Of a stretch of 64,000 nucleotides of DNA, positions 33,426 to 43,217 are shown piece by piece. Source of the DNA: Lunularia cruciata (taxonomy: Eukaryota > Streptophyta > Marchantiopsida > Lunulariales > Lunulariaceae); the NCBI GenBank assembly GCA_948567375.1, contig OX419758.1, positions 8,313,001-8,377,000 of the forward strand. Direction: 5' to 3'. Within the stretch, counting starts at the first letter, position 1, and every line of letters starts with the position of its first letter. The notes beneath the pieces are model-generated. The model did no database searches. It saw only the letters and a program-made list of their open reading frames with translations, and was not told where the DNA came from. Position numbers and translations under genes: made by a program.

Positions 33426-34165
33426 TGCTTGGTGGTCCATGGAAAACTTGAGTTTTCTTGCAAGAGGTTGGTCAATGATGCTGCCATGTGCCCATAATAG
33501 TGGATGAACCATCGGTAAAAACTTGCCAATCCATAAAATGTTTACACCTTTATGGGATCCTTTGGAGTAGACCAATTGATGATGGCCTTGGTTTTCTCCT
33601 CTTCCATCTTGACCCCTTTTGATGAGATCTTGTGACCCGAGAAGGTAACTTCCTTTTGCCAAAAGACACACTTTGACTTCTTGCAATAAAACTTTTATTC
33701 ACATAGTCACCTTAGGACTTCTTGCACATAATTTGCATATTCTGCCTCCGTCTTGCTATAGATCAAAATTTCATCCAAGAACACCACCACATACAGATCA
33801 ATACTCTATCCAACACCCAATGCATATGATCTATGAAGATTGTTGGAGCATTAGTGAGCCCAAAAGGTAGAACTCTTTATTCAAAATACCTATACCTTGT
33901 GCAAAAAGTAATCTTTTTCACATCCTCCATATCAATGGGGATTTGCCAATAGCTATTACAAAGATCAAACTTGGAGAAGTATTGTGCTCCACTCAATTGA
34001 TCAAGCAAGTCATCAATTTGAGACAAGAGATATGTATCTTTCACTATTTGTTTATTGAGCCAACATAAATCAACACAAAAATACAATCCTCCATCTTTCT
34101 TTGGAACAAATAGTACTTGTGCTCCCCTATGTCATATGAAATCCTTCTTTAACAACTCAATAAGT
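33426..34165 (-). pseudogene. Element E reverse transcriptase relic
   Basis: 33877-34086 reads MYFCVDLCWLNKQIVKDTYL, then [20 protein letters not shown] and NSYWQIPIDMEDVKKITFCT: palm motif A with its Asp (KFDLC). The FLDD-type motif is at about 33770 (VVFLDEILIY: second Asp now Glu). The thumb continues at 33430-33640. Aligns with D 39360-40070. Confidence 0.8.
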
Positions 34166-34379
34166 GTTTTTCGATATCAAGGGCGAGCGAGACTAGGAAA
34201 GCCTCTTCCTTACTGCGAGCCTGAGGATGGGTAGGAGAAGTGCGTACACAACGGCGTGCAACTTTTGCCTTATTCAGATTTTCGATCTTTAATGGAGAAC
34301 ATCGGAGAACTTGAATGTTCAACTCTTCACAGTGGTGACGGAAGAGCTGTGAGGAGGGTGACCGAGCATAGTAGTGTGG
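34166..34379. other. Unassigned junction sequence
   Basis: Less AT-rich sequence between the truncated element E and the inverted-repeat element. A minus frame covering 34149-34397 has no recognisable content. It may include the outermost part of the left inverted repeat. Confidence 0.4.
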
Positions 34380-35054
34380 AAGTAGTGTGGAGGGCATAGC
34401 GTAAGGCGGGTGATCCAGCAGCGATCACCTCCCGCACCGTGCAGTCAAGGTATAGCGTGCTTGAATGCAATGGGGCGATAATCATCTAGAAGCAGCTTTG
34501 GCAACCTCTCTACAATTCTCTTTTTCTTGCTCGAAGTCAGAAAAGAGTCCACTTTCAAGCAGCCATTTTCCAGTCTAGCTCATACTGGTCCACAAAAATT
34601 GTCAAAACTAGTATCATAACTGTGCATGTCGCTCCGTCCTGGGAAGATAATTTGATGATTTGGATTCCAGAATTGAAGTATCCGTTCAATGATCAAGATA
34701 CTAAGAAATAGTGTTTTATTCTTAAAAGCTAGACTCATATGTGATTATTTTAAAGGACTTGTAAGTCATACAAGTTTCCTTGTCGAATCTACTGATGTTG
34801 CATTTGCACCTTCACGTTCAACGAGACTGATCGTATCCAGTAAGAAGCTCCATGGCTCTTTGATAGATTATTAACCTCTCTCTGTCATTCTTCTTCTCGA
34901 ATAGAATACAATAGGATAGAGAGGTTGCTGGAAGCTAATTCGAGAAAATTGTCTTCCGAATGCAGTCCAGCGTGCTATCTCTTGACTGTACAGAGCGGGA
35001 AGTGATCGCTGCTCGGTTACCAGCCCCACGCTATGCCCCCCGCACTATCTCCAC
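34380..35054. mobile_element. TIR transposon G (MITE or foldback-like)
   Basis: The left arm (about 34380-34512) and right arm (about 34918-35054) are imperfect reverse complements over roughly 125-135 bases. Matching blocks are 'ggcatagcg', 'cagcgatcac', 'cagtcaag', 'tagc..gct' and 'gcaacctctct'. The interior is about 400 bases with no coding frame. Long inverted repeats and small size suggest a Mutator-like MITE or foldback element. Outer ends and target duplication are not certain. Element H (14732-16480) and the orphan end at 6297-6486 belong to the same family. Confidence 0.75.
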
Positions 35055-35172
35055 GGTCTCTTCTCACTTCCACGCAAGATATCGAGTTGAAGACTGGGTG
35101 CCATCTACATGCTGTTAACGTCATTCCAGACAACTTCAGGTTTCTAACGAGAGTTGGGAGTATGCAGCGTTA

Positions 35173-35464
35173 TGTTAGAGTCCGGTTCATGTGACTACTG
35201 TTCACATGTTAGTGTTCAGCTACCGTTTACATGTTTCTGTTCACATGAGTTACGCGTGACTACTGTTTACATGTTACTGTTCAGCTACGGTTTACATGTT
35301 TCTGTTCACATGAGTTACAGGTTGGACAATGAGTTACATATTTTAACATGGTAGATGCAAAGGTGTGCTCTAAGAATATGCTCATGTACTTATATAGTCC
35401 CAGTTCTGTGATTATCACTAGTTCAATCAAGCGAATTACATACTACTCATTTCATTTTCTCACA
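35173..35464 (+). repeat. copia II 5' LTR with internal tandem duplication
   Basis: Starts tgttagagtcc, ends ctcaca, about 292 bases. Contains two tandem copies of a 65-base unit (35191-35255 and 35256-35320) differing at a few sites. A TATA-like 'ttatatag' lies near 35391. Confidence 0.75.
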
Positions 35465-35476
35465 TGATATCAGAGA
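35465..35476 (+). other. Degraded primer-binding site (copia II)
   Basis: tgatatcagaga, two changes from tggtatcagagc, directly after the LTR end. Confidence 0.75.
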
Positions 35477-35710
35477 GATAAGTTCCAAAATTCCTTTTAG
35501 CTACTAGAGGACGCCTTAGCACACACAAATTTCAAAATTCTGAGAGGCCTAAGTTTTACACACTAGTGTATTTGGAAAACCAAGAGTCCCTTGTTCCTCC
35601 TCCAAAGAGTGTCCCTTTCTCTGGGTTTTAGGAGAGAAATTTCTTGTTTATCCTCTGTTAACCTCCTCTGTTAGTATGGGTTTTGGGAGAGAAATCCTCC
35701 ACTATCCTCT

Positions 35711-36780
35711 GTGCATCAAATAATCATGTTTGTTGCTGGTGCTGCTGGTGTTGGTCCTGGTGTTGGTGCTCCTGCTGGTGGTGGCCCTACTATTGGTGTT
35801 GGTGCTCTTGTTGGTGCAATATTTGCTACTCCAGCCATACAATTTGACTCAACCTTTCTCAAATTCAATGGCAATTATTTCCAATCTTTGAAACATTGTA
35901 TTGCACTCAAACTGAAGGTGAGTTCATTTTTTACAATTGTTGCTGGTACTGAAGTTAAGCCCCCTCAGCTACTACTCTACCTAATTGTGAGCATAGGAAT
36001 CTAGTTGCTCTTGAAGCAATCAATTCAACATTAGCTCTTGAGTTTGTTCCCACCATCAGCAGACACATGTTTGCAAGCAAAGCATAGATGGATTTAACAA
36101 CCATGTACAAAGGTACCGATGAGGTCACAATCATGTACCTATTGGACACTTTGATGAATTTGAAGATGCATGAAGGCACCAGTGTAGCAAAGCACATTAC
36201 CAATTTTCAGGAGTCCTCACCCAATTAGCTACTGTGAACAACCCAATTGATGAACAGCAGGCTAAGCGCCATTTGATGAGATCTGTGCCTTCTAGTTTCA
36301 AGTATTTTTTGCAATCATTGTGAACACAGAAGGCACTACATCTCTCTGATGTCATTGCTCTTCTTCTTCAAGAAGATATCAGTATGAAGTATGAAGGTCT
36401 TGTAGAGCAAACAGCTGCTCTAGCCGTCACACAAGGCTCTACATCTTCTTACAAAAACAAAGGTAAAGGCAAGGGGAGTTGGAAGCATGAATCTCATTGT
36501 TTTTCTGGTCAGACCTCTTTCAGCAGATTTGTTGGTCAGACTCCTTCCCCTGGTTGGAACTCCTTCAGCGGACCTTCCGGTCAGACCTTTGGTTCTCTAC
36601 ATCTTCTAGAGGAACCTTCAGACCTTCTATCATTTGTCACTACTGCTCAAAGAAAGGACATCACATCAAAGACTATCTCAAGCGCATTGCTGATGCAAGG
36701 GAGAAAGGAGGCATGGAACACCATCACTCCAATGCTTCTACAACTTACAATGTTGATGATGTTCCTTCATTCACTCAAGA
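35711..36780 (+). pseudogene. copia II gag
   Basis: Begins with a Gly/Ala-rich N-terminus and FLKFNGNYFQSLKHCIALKL, the copia Gag start. The 36384 frame gives SMKYEGLVEQTAALAVTQGS and a Gln/Ser/Gly-rich linker (SGQTSFSRFVGQTPSPGW). The 36497 frame continues with the zinc knuckle IICHYCSKKGHHIKDY (last Cys now Tyr) and NASTTYNVDDVPSFTQDN. A frameshift near 36590-36600 separates linker and knuckle. Confidence 0.8.
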
Positions 36781-36863
36781 CAATAGATGGTACATCGACA
36801 CTGCTGCTTCTTAGCACATGACCTACCAACAAACCTGTTTCCTGGTCTATGAAGCATACTCAC
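36781..36863 (+). pseudogene. copia II protease start, truncated
   Basis: Reads NRWYIDTAAS, stop, HMTYQQTCF. The catalytic motif at 36797-36805 is Asp-Thr-Ala instead of Asp-Thr-Gly. The rest is removed by element D. Confidence 0.8.
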
Positions 36864-36995
36864 TATAACAATATGGAGTTAGCGACAAAGTTAGTCAGGC
36901 TCACAAAGTAGCACATAAGACAAATTAACCTAGAATATTCCGGAAATATCTAGGAAGCTTCATGGTTAGCTTAACTTGCACCTTAAGTAAGTAGC

Positions 36996-37008
36996 TTCTA
37001 GAAGCTTC
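36996..37008 (+). promoter_or_regulatory. Heat-shock-element-like motif in element D LTR
   Basis: TTCTAGAAGCTTC is a perfect three-unit nTTCnnGAAnnTTC array. Two-unit cores follow at 37042-37049, 37051-37058, 37063-37070 and near 37110-37130. They lie 20-160 bases upstream of the TATA box, where heat-shock factors act. Functional use is inference. Confidence 0.55.
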
Positions 37009-37150
37009 CAACTAGCTTAGCTTGCACCCCAAGTAGGCGACTTCTAGAAGGAAGCTTCTTGAGAAGCTTCCTAGTTAACTTGGCTTGCACTCTAAGAAAG
37101 TGGCTTGAGGAAGCTTCTTGAGAAGCTTCTCAAGGGCCTTGTATGCAACC

Positions 37151-37158
37151 TATAAATA
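37151..37158 (+). promoter_or_regulatory. TATA box of element D LTR
   Basis: tataaata, conserved as tataaata in the 3' LTR (near 42361) and in inverse orientation in the E-family LTRs. A transcript start would be expected 25-35 bases downstream, inside the LTR. Confidence 0.65.
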
Positions 37159-37262
37159 CCAAAGCCAAAGCTCATGCTAGGCATGCGGAGTTTTCCCTCA
37201 TTCAAGTGTCCCAATGTGAGTTTCCATTCTCCTATTTCTCTCCTCGGATTCGGTCTTTTCAT

Positions 37263-37274
37263 TGGTATCAGAGC
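37263..37274 (+). other. Primer-binding site of element D
   Basis: tggtatcagagc, exact initiator-Met tRNA complement, one base after the LTR end. Confidence 0.9.
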
Positions 37275-37529
37275 AGGAATGGGATGGATGGAATTTATGG
37301 ACAACCAAATCCACTTCCGCCAAACCATTGGGACTTTCATGTCCAGATATTACCAAAGCATCATTTCACACAATTCATCGTCTCATGTTTTGGGCAAGAT
37401 TTTCTACATATGATCACCGTGTCAAAGGAACCCTTGATACTTTCAGTTGTAACTTATGGAGAACGATGGATGTGTTGTATCTCTGTGTTAATCAACTAGA
37501 TAAATTCAGTGTAGTGGAATAGAGTAGTA

Positions 37530-38440
37530 GCAATGGAGGCAATACCGGATGTTATGCAACTCGAGCATCTTACTCAATTGTTGGATGAACGAGACTAGCA
37601 ACGACAAGAACAGATTGATAGAGTGCCAGTTCAAGATGGAGAAGATTGCATTTGATTTCCAAAACCCAAGGTGTTTGAAGTCAAGAATCTTCCAAGCACA
37701 GTGGAGAATTTTGTGTTTGACTGCGAATGTTACTTTGAAGCCACCAATCTTCAAGACAAGCGGAAACAAATTCTCTTGGCTTCTAGCCAATTGGATGGCG
37801 TGGCAAAACTTTGGTGGCAATTCTGAGTGAAAAGAGCTCAATGACAAATTGTTACACCAATTTTGACATGGGCATAATTCAAAGATGCAATACTTGGTCG
37901 ATTTCAAATGATAAATGCACCCGAGCCGCACGAGATAAATTGGTGGAGTTGAGGCAGATTGGCTCAATAAGAAGCTACATCACACAATTTCAGAACATCA
38001 TCATGCAAATTCTAGATATCCAAGAAGGTGAAGTTCTGGATCAATTTGTGCAAGGATTGAAGTCACAAACCAAATTGGAGGTGACCATGCGGGAGCCACA
38101 AAACGTAGAAGAAGCTATGCAATTGGTTGAGCATTTTGATTCCTTGGTTGCAACAACTTGGTCTTGACCTTGACTTACACAAAGCCTACCAATACACTAT
38201 GCACGAGTGGAAGAACCGGTACCAATGGAGATTGATGCTATCCAACAAAGACCACTTGGCACAGCAGATAGAGAAAGATTATGACAAAATGGAGGTTTCT
38301 TTTATTGTTGCCAAGTTGGATATTACATTGCTGAATGTCCACTTAGGAACATGCAACCTCAACAAGTTGCCCAGATGGAGTTTGTGGAAAAGAATGATTA
38401 GGGAAACAAAGAATCCCAATAGGAGATTTTGAGCCGCCTA
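37530..38440 (+). pseudogene. Element D gag
   Basis: Begins near EAIPDVMQLEHLTQLLDERD (37531-37590), then KPKVFEVKNLPSTVENFVFD and LLASSQLDGVAKLWWQF, the gypsy capsid core. The 37811 frame continues with RDKLVELRQIGSIRSYITQF, then LDQFVQGLKSQTKLEVTMRE. A knuckle remnant FFYCCQVGYYIAEC lies near 38297-38338 with first Cys and His replaced. At least two frameshifts and several stops. Confidence 0.82.
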
Positions 38441-38448
38441 CTGGGAGC

Positions 38449-38841
38449 TTGATTAGTTCCTATGGGATTGAAGGTTTGACCTATGCAAGTTTACTTCACT
38501 TGCAAGGTACGATATCTAATCGGTGTTGTAGGATTTTGGTTGATTCTGGAAGTTTAGAGAATTGCATGTTTATGCAAGTAGCAAAGAAATTGGGTATTCC
38601 TATCAAGCTAGTGTTTGGAAGTAGTTTGATGATGGCGGATGGTAGAAAGGGTTCTGCATTCCGCACCTCACATCTTGTTACCTTCAAGATTGGGAAGGAG
38701 TATTTGGAGGGTAAGAGATTTGTAGTGGCACCTCTACACTATGATATCATTTTGGGTCTACCTTGGCTTGAAAGTCATAAGGTTCAATTCGATTGGACCC
38801 GACAACAAATTCAAGTACAACACCAAGGTAGAAATTTCTGA
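38449..38841 (+). pseudogene. Element D aspartic protease
   Basis: 130-codon open frame: CCRILVDSGSLENCMFMQVA with intact Asp-Ser-Gly at 38542-38550, VFGSSLMMADGRKGSAF, and the C-terminal DIILGLPWLESHKVQFDW motif. All features of a gypsy retropepsin are present; this frame itself has no stop. It would mature the Gag-Pol precursor. Confidence 0.9.
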
Positions 38842-39237
38842 TTAGGTTGTCAGGCACATCTGAGTAAGACGCCTAAGAATAGTCAGTCCCAAGATGAGAA
38901 GTTTGTCGAGAACATAGCCATAGAGCAAATCTAGAAGGGAGATGAGTCCCAAGATGGGAAGTTTGCCAAGAAGGCTACCATAGAGCAAGCTTGGAAGAGA
39001 GATGGGTCCTTTGAAAGGAAGTTTGTTAATGAAGTGGCCATAGAGCAAGCTTTGGAGGAAGATAAGTCTGTATTTGCGGTGCGGATCAAGTCGATTGCGC
39101 AAGAACAATCTGAGGAGGGCCAAGAGCCTCATCAAGCAATGGTTGATTGGATAGTTTAGGAGTTTGCAGATGTGTTTCTAGATGACCTGCCAAAGGGATT
39201 ACCCTCCGATAGAGGTATGCCCTTCAAGATCGAGTAG
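38842..39237 (+). pseudogene. Element D linker between protease and RT, with repeats
   Basis: Carries three near-copies of a roughly 65-base unit (gatgagtcccaagatgggaagtt..catagagcaa) at about 38890-39060, reading IEQAWKRDGSFERKFV-like text. It ends with the pre-RT segment (EFADVFLDDLPKGLPSDRGM, about 39160-39225). Stops at 38839, 39158 and 39235. Confidence 0.7.
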
Positions 39238-39849
39238 TTGCCAAAGAGTACTCCAATGAGTAGACCAATCTATCAGCTCTCACCAAAGGAGTTGGAGGAG
39301 TTACGAAAAACACTTAAAGAGTTGTTGGAGAAGGATTTCATACAACATAGTACCTCTCCCTGGGGAGCACCGATACTATTTGATCCAAAGAAGAATGGAG
39401 GACTTTGTTTCTGTATTGATTACCGTGGACTCAATAAGCAAACCATGAAGAATGCATATCCCTTGCCTTGGATCGATGACCTGCTTGATCAACTAAGTGG
39501 AGCACGCTACGTTTCCAAGCTGGATCTTTGTAGCGGCTTTTGGCAAATTCCTATTGAAGGAGAGGACGTGCAAAAGACTGCTTTTTGTACAAGGTATGGA
39601 CATTTTGAGTGGAGAGTTCTACCTTTCGGACTCACTAATGCTCCAGCAGTCTTCATGGATCAGATGCATTGGGTGTTGGAGGGACTATTGGATTGGTCCG
39701 TGGTGGTGTTCTTAGATGATATCTAAATCTATAGCAGGACAGAGGTTGAACACGTGAATCATGTGCAAGAAGTCTTAAAATGACTACAAGAGTGGAAATT
39801 TTACAATAAGAAGTAAAAGTGTGCTTTTTGGTAGAAGGAGGTTACCTTC
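39238..39849 (+). pseudogene. Element D reverse transcriptase
   Basis: 163-codon open stretch. [20 protein letters not shown] and [16 protein letters not shown] are fingers; [35 protein letters not shown] (motif A Asp), [18 protein letters not shown] (motif B) and VVVFLDDI (FLDD, 39709-39720, motif C) are palm. A single TAA follows motif C, then stops at about 39781 and in NKK..KCAFW. All catalytic residues are kept, so decay is recent compared with its neighbours. Confidence 0.92.
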
Positions 39850-40500
39850 TTGGGTCATAAGATCTCATCAGAGGGGATGAAGATGGAAGAAGATAAGATC
39901 AAGACCATTACTAGTTGGCCTACCCCGAAGGATGCTACGGAAGTACGAGCATTTAATGGATTGGCCAGTTTTTACCGACGGTTCATCCACTATTATGCTC
40001 ACGTGGCTGCACCATTAACTCACCTCTTGGGAAAGAACTCGAGCTTCCAGTGGACCACCAAGCATGAAGAAGCATTCCAGAAGTTAAAGCATATGGTGTC
40101 TTCAAGACCTATTTTTCAACCATATGATCCTCAACTACCTTGTGTGGTTGATTTTGATGCTTCTAACTTTGCAATTGGAGTTGTGTTGCAACAAGAATTT
40201 CCAGATGAACTACATCCTATTGCCTTTGTGTCTCGCCAACTAAATACAGCTGAAAGAAATTACTCTAGTTGAGATTGGGAACAACTTGCAATGGTATATA
40301 CCACCAAGGCATGGAGGCATTATCTCTTGGGGAAACAAGTGATCATGCAAACTGATCATAAGCCATTGTTGTAGACCTTACACTTGGAGCACATGAAGAG
40401 TTTTAATCATCGATGGGAAGAGCAACTCCAATTTTTTGACATCAAACTTGAGTACAAACCAAGTCAGTTCCATGTCATCCCCGATGCTCTATCATGACGA
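39850..40500 (+). pseudogene. Element D RT thumb and RNase H
   Basis: GHKISSEGMKMEEDKIKTIT and VRAFNGLASFYRRFIHYYAH are the RT connection; VVDFDASNFAIGVVLQQEF carries the first RNase H Asp, DWEQLAMVYTTKAWRHYL the Glu, and MQTDHKPLL the next Asp. Stops at about 40270 (after NYSS) and 40372 break it. It is intact at the catalytic residues, unlike element B where the first Asp is Asn. Confidence 0.88.
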
Positions 40501-41510
40501 CCTGATTTGAAGAATCTTCCTCTCATCACGGCGGCAATTACAATGGTGTCCATTGACCCTAAGGTCTATAATGAGTTTCAATCAGCTCTACAACAAGATC
40601 CCTTCTTCCAAATGGTACATGGTCATCTGATAACATGCAACAAGGAGTACAACACCTTCTCTTTCAAGGAAGGCCTTTTATTCCATGCAGACCAGATCTA
40701 CGTTCCAGCCATAGGTGACCTTTGATTTGTGCGCCTTCAAGAAGCCCATGATTTACCAATAGCTGATTACATGGGAGTGGACAAGACCTTGGGCACCCTC
40801 CAACGCCAATGCTGGTGGCCTAACATGACACAAGATGTTCAAAACTTTGTCCGATCATGTGAGAGTTGCCAACGGAACAAGGCCAACAACCAGACACCAA
40901 GTGGACTCCTTGAACCACTTGCCATTCCATCTGCTTGCTGGGATCATGTTGCTTGGATCTCATTACATCATTGCCAAAGACAAAACAAGGACACACCACA
41001 ATCGTGGTGTTTGTGGATAAGCTTAGTAAGCAAATCCACTTGGCACCAACCTGTGATACCGTGGATGCTCCAACCTTAACGCAAATCTACTTTGACAATG
41101 TCTTCAAGCATCATGGGATGCCACATGTACTCATCTCCAACCGTGATCCTCGATTTATTGGGAAGTTTTGGCAAGCACTCTTCTAGATACTTGGCACCAA
41201 GCTTGCTTTGTCCATGGCCTATCATCCTCAAATTGATGGACAAACTAAATGCACAAATTGTACATTGGAGGATATGTTGCAGGCCTTTGTCAATGTCCAC
41301 CATACCAACTGGGATGAATGTGTTGCCGCTGCAAAATTTGCCTACAACAACTCCAAACAAGCAAGCACCGGATTTTCTCCCTTCTTTCTCAATTTTGGCC
41401 AAGATCCGCTTGTTCCAGATTCTCTTCTTGCTCCCCCTCCCTCTCAGGTTCCTCATACTTCCACATTCTTGACCACTATATCCCATCTCTCCAACAAGCC
41501 AAGTCTCACC
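40501..41510 (+). pseudogene. Element D integrase
   Basis: The N-terminal zinc domain (EAHDLPIADYMGVDKTLGTL, CESCQRNKANNQTPSG) is in frame 1. The core moves to frame 3 near 40935: CLDLITSLPKTKQGHTTIVV and FVDKLSKQIHLAPT (first Asp). VLISNRDPRFIGKFW shows the second catalytic Asp changed to Asn, and IDGQTKCTNCTLEDML shows the expected Glu changed to Lys. Both are single G-to-A steps, so the enzyme is dead at two of three catalytic sites. Confidence 0.85.
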
Positions 41511-42031
41511 TCCTTGTTGCTCAAAATTGCCAAAAACAATATGCGGACCACCATCATCGTGATCTCACCTTTGAAGTTGATGATAAAGTCATGCTATCCT
41601 CTAGTAACCTCCCTCTCCCTATTCATACCCAAGTTTGTAAACTTGCCCCTTATTGGATAGGACCCTTTGATATCACCCAAATTGTCTCCCCTCTTGCTTA
41701 TTGTCTTGCCTTGCCTTGTCACATGTGTATCCATCTTGTCTTTCATGTTTCCAAGTTGAAACCCTTTGTTCCTAACCCCTCTTCCTTTTCCTCTCAAGTC
41801 CAACCTTCCCCTCTTCGTGTCTCTATCAAGGATCATGAGGAATACAAAGTTGATCATATCCTTGCACGTCGCCATATTCAACAAGGCCGTCGCCAACATA
41901 TGGAGTACAAGGTCCTTTGGAAAGGGTATCCCCTTCATGATGCCACCTAGGAACCTCTTTCTCACCTCCAAAATGCACAGACGGCCATCCAAGAATTTGA
42001 AGCTTCATTGGCAATGAGGAAGTCACCAACT
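41511..42031 (+). pseudogene. Element D integrase C-terminus with chromodomain
   Basis: Frame 2: VDDKVMLSSSNLPLPIHTQV, then APYWIGPFDITQIVSPLAYC (the GPF/SH3-like module), then the chromodomain YKVDHILARRHIQQGRRQH / MEYKVLWKGYPLHDAT with one stop at the Trp of the conserved W-E-P motif, ending EFEASLAMRKSPTS. Chromodomains read methylated histone tails and steer integration. Confidence 0.88.
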
Positions 42032-42047
42032 AGCAGTGGGGGGAATA
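42032..42047 (+). other. Polypurine tract of element D
   Basis: agcagtggggggaata immediately before the LTR start tgtaac. Confidence 0.85.
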
Positions 42048-42424
42048 TGTAACAATATGGAGTAAGCGACAAAGTTAGTCAGGCTCACGAAGTAACACAT
42101 AAAACAAATTAACCTAGAATATTTTGGAAGTATCTAAGAAGCTTCTTGGGAAGCTTCATGGTTAGCTTAACTTGCACCTTAAGTAAGTAGCTTCTAGAAG
42201 GAAGTTTTTAGAAGCTTCCAACTAGCTTAGCTTGCACGCCAAGTAGGCGGCTTCTAGAAGGAAGCTTCTTGAGAAACTTCCTAGTTAACTTGGCTTGCTC
42301 TCTAAGAAAGCGGCTTCAGAAAACTTCTTGAGAATCTTCTCAAGGGCCTTGTATGCTACCTATAAATACCAAAGGCAAAGCTCATGCTAGGCATTCAAAG
42401 TTTTCCCTCATTCAAGTGTCCCAA
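42048..42424 (+). repeat. Element D 3' LTR, truncated at its end
   Basis: tgtaacaatatggagtaagc to tcaagtgtcccaa, then unrelated sequence. The last about 45 bases of the 5' copy are missing. Differences from the 5' LTR include a longer 'ggaagtttttagaagc' block. Confidence 0.85.
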
Positions 42425-43166
42425 AGATATCAGCGTTGCCTTTATAGTTAATGTCAGCTTCTTCTGTTGTACGGTGCTTGTAGAGTCAACTCTGTCCATA
42501 AATTAGTTCTATAATCGACAAAGAATTATGCTTTTTTAGAATGCTGTACCTCGAGTTTATCTTGTCCCTTACAAAGCTATATGTAGATATTGAAAGGTAA
42601 AATTCTTAATCATGAAAATAACCATTTACAAGCACTAAAATACTTTTCTGATGCCCTTTCTATCCGTTTCCTTCAGGGTGCTAGATTTTTCATTCATCCG
42701 ACCATGGGCTGCACCACATAAAACTATGTACACATAATTCTAAGGTATTGTTAAATGTTTTCCAGGTTAAGTAATACCAACCAGTGAAAACAGGTTCTCC
42801 TTGATAGATGGAGAGAGTTATCCACGAAGATCGATTATCAGTCACTACAAAACAATACAAAACATTATTAGGGACATTTGTTAGCCATGTATTATTAGAG
42901 ACATGTATTAGGGACATGTGTTAGCCAGCAGGTTAGTTACACCCCGTAGGTTCTAAGAAATCAAAAAGTCAAGCAATTCGAGGAGAAATCAAACACGATG
43001 AAAGCAAGTTTGTGGCATTGCTGGCATTAATCACACGTGGGGACAATAGTTGAAACCAAATATTATTTCGTAAAATTATTTCACATGCGTTCGAGACTGA
43101 TAAAGAGAAATATTTGCGCCCGCCACAATGCTGTCCGTCCGCTATGTTGACGGTGACGATTTTTGA

Positions 43167-43217
43167 GTAGGTACCGAGGGGCCGAAGGACCTGAGGAATC
43201 GGTCCCTCGATACCTAC
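43167..43217. repeat. Short hairpin, 19-base arms
   Basis: gtaggtaccgaggggccga pairs with tcggtccctcgatacctac with one mismatch and one G-T pair around a 13-base loop. A further 'atacctactc' follows. Could be a stem-loop RNA, a terminator-like structure or a decayed inverted repeat. Confidence 0.6.

Larger units (their letters stand above)
31221..34165 (-). mobile_element. Chromodomain Ty3/gypsy element E (same family as D), 5'-truncated
   Basis: The 3' LTR (31221-31635) and the minus-strand interior align with D (40000-42060 and 39350-40070). RNase H is missing: RT text (33426-34165) is joined to integrase text (up to 33090) through a foreign piece, an incomplete LTR of the same family (33105-33425). 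Everything upstream of the RT palm (gag, protease, 5' LTR) is gone at 34165. Confidence 0.8.
35173..36863 (+). mobile_element. Ty1/copia element, 5' part only (copia II)
   Basis: LTR, degraded primer-binding site, gag and the first codons of protease, then cut by the 5' LTR of element D at 36864. No 3' remainder is found after D, because the right side of D is also truncated. A different copia family from copia I by LTR and gag sequence. Confidence 0.8.
36864..37261 (+). repeat. Element D 5' LTR
   Basis: Starts tataacaatatgg (3' copy: tgtaacaatatgg), ends cttttca, 398 bases. Contains repeated gcttctagaagc / aagcttcttgagaagcttc motifs upstream of a TATA box. Confidence 0.88.
36864..42424 (+). 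mobile_element. Chromodomain Ty3/gypsy element D, nearly full length
   Basis: 5' LTR 36864-37261, primer-binding site 37263-37274, gag, protease, RT, RNase H, integrase, chromodomain, polypurine tract, and a 3' LTR missing its last part. Protease to mid-integrase (38449-41000) stays in one frame with scattered stops, making this the best preserved pol in the window. It inserted into copia II. The right flank is single-copy sequence starting at 42425, so no target duplication can be checked. Confidence 0.9.

Noticed and set aside
35711-36004. Gly/Ala-rich 97-codon ORF as an independent glycine-rich protein
   Set aside because: It runs into the copia Gag signature (FLKFNGNYFQSLKHC) downstream of an LTR and primer-binding site, so it is the gag start.
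41594-42029. Minus-strand ORFs of 67-132 codons over element D
   Set aside because: Antisense shadows of the integrase C-terminus and chromodomain.
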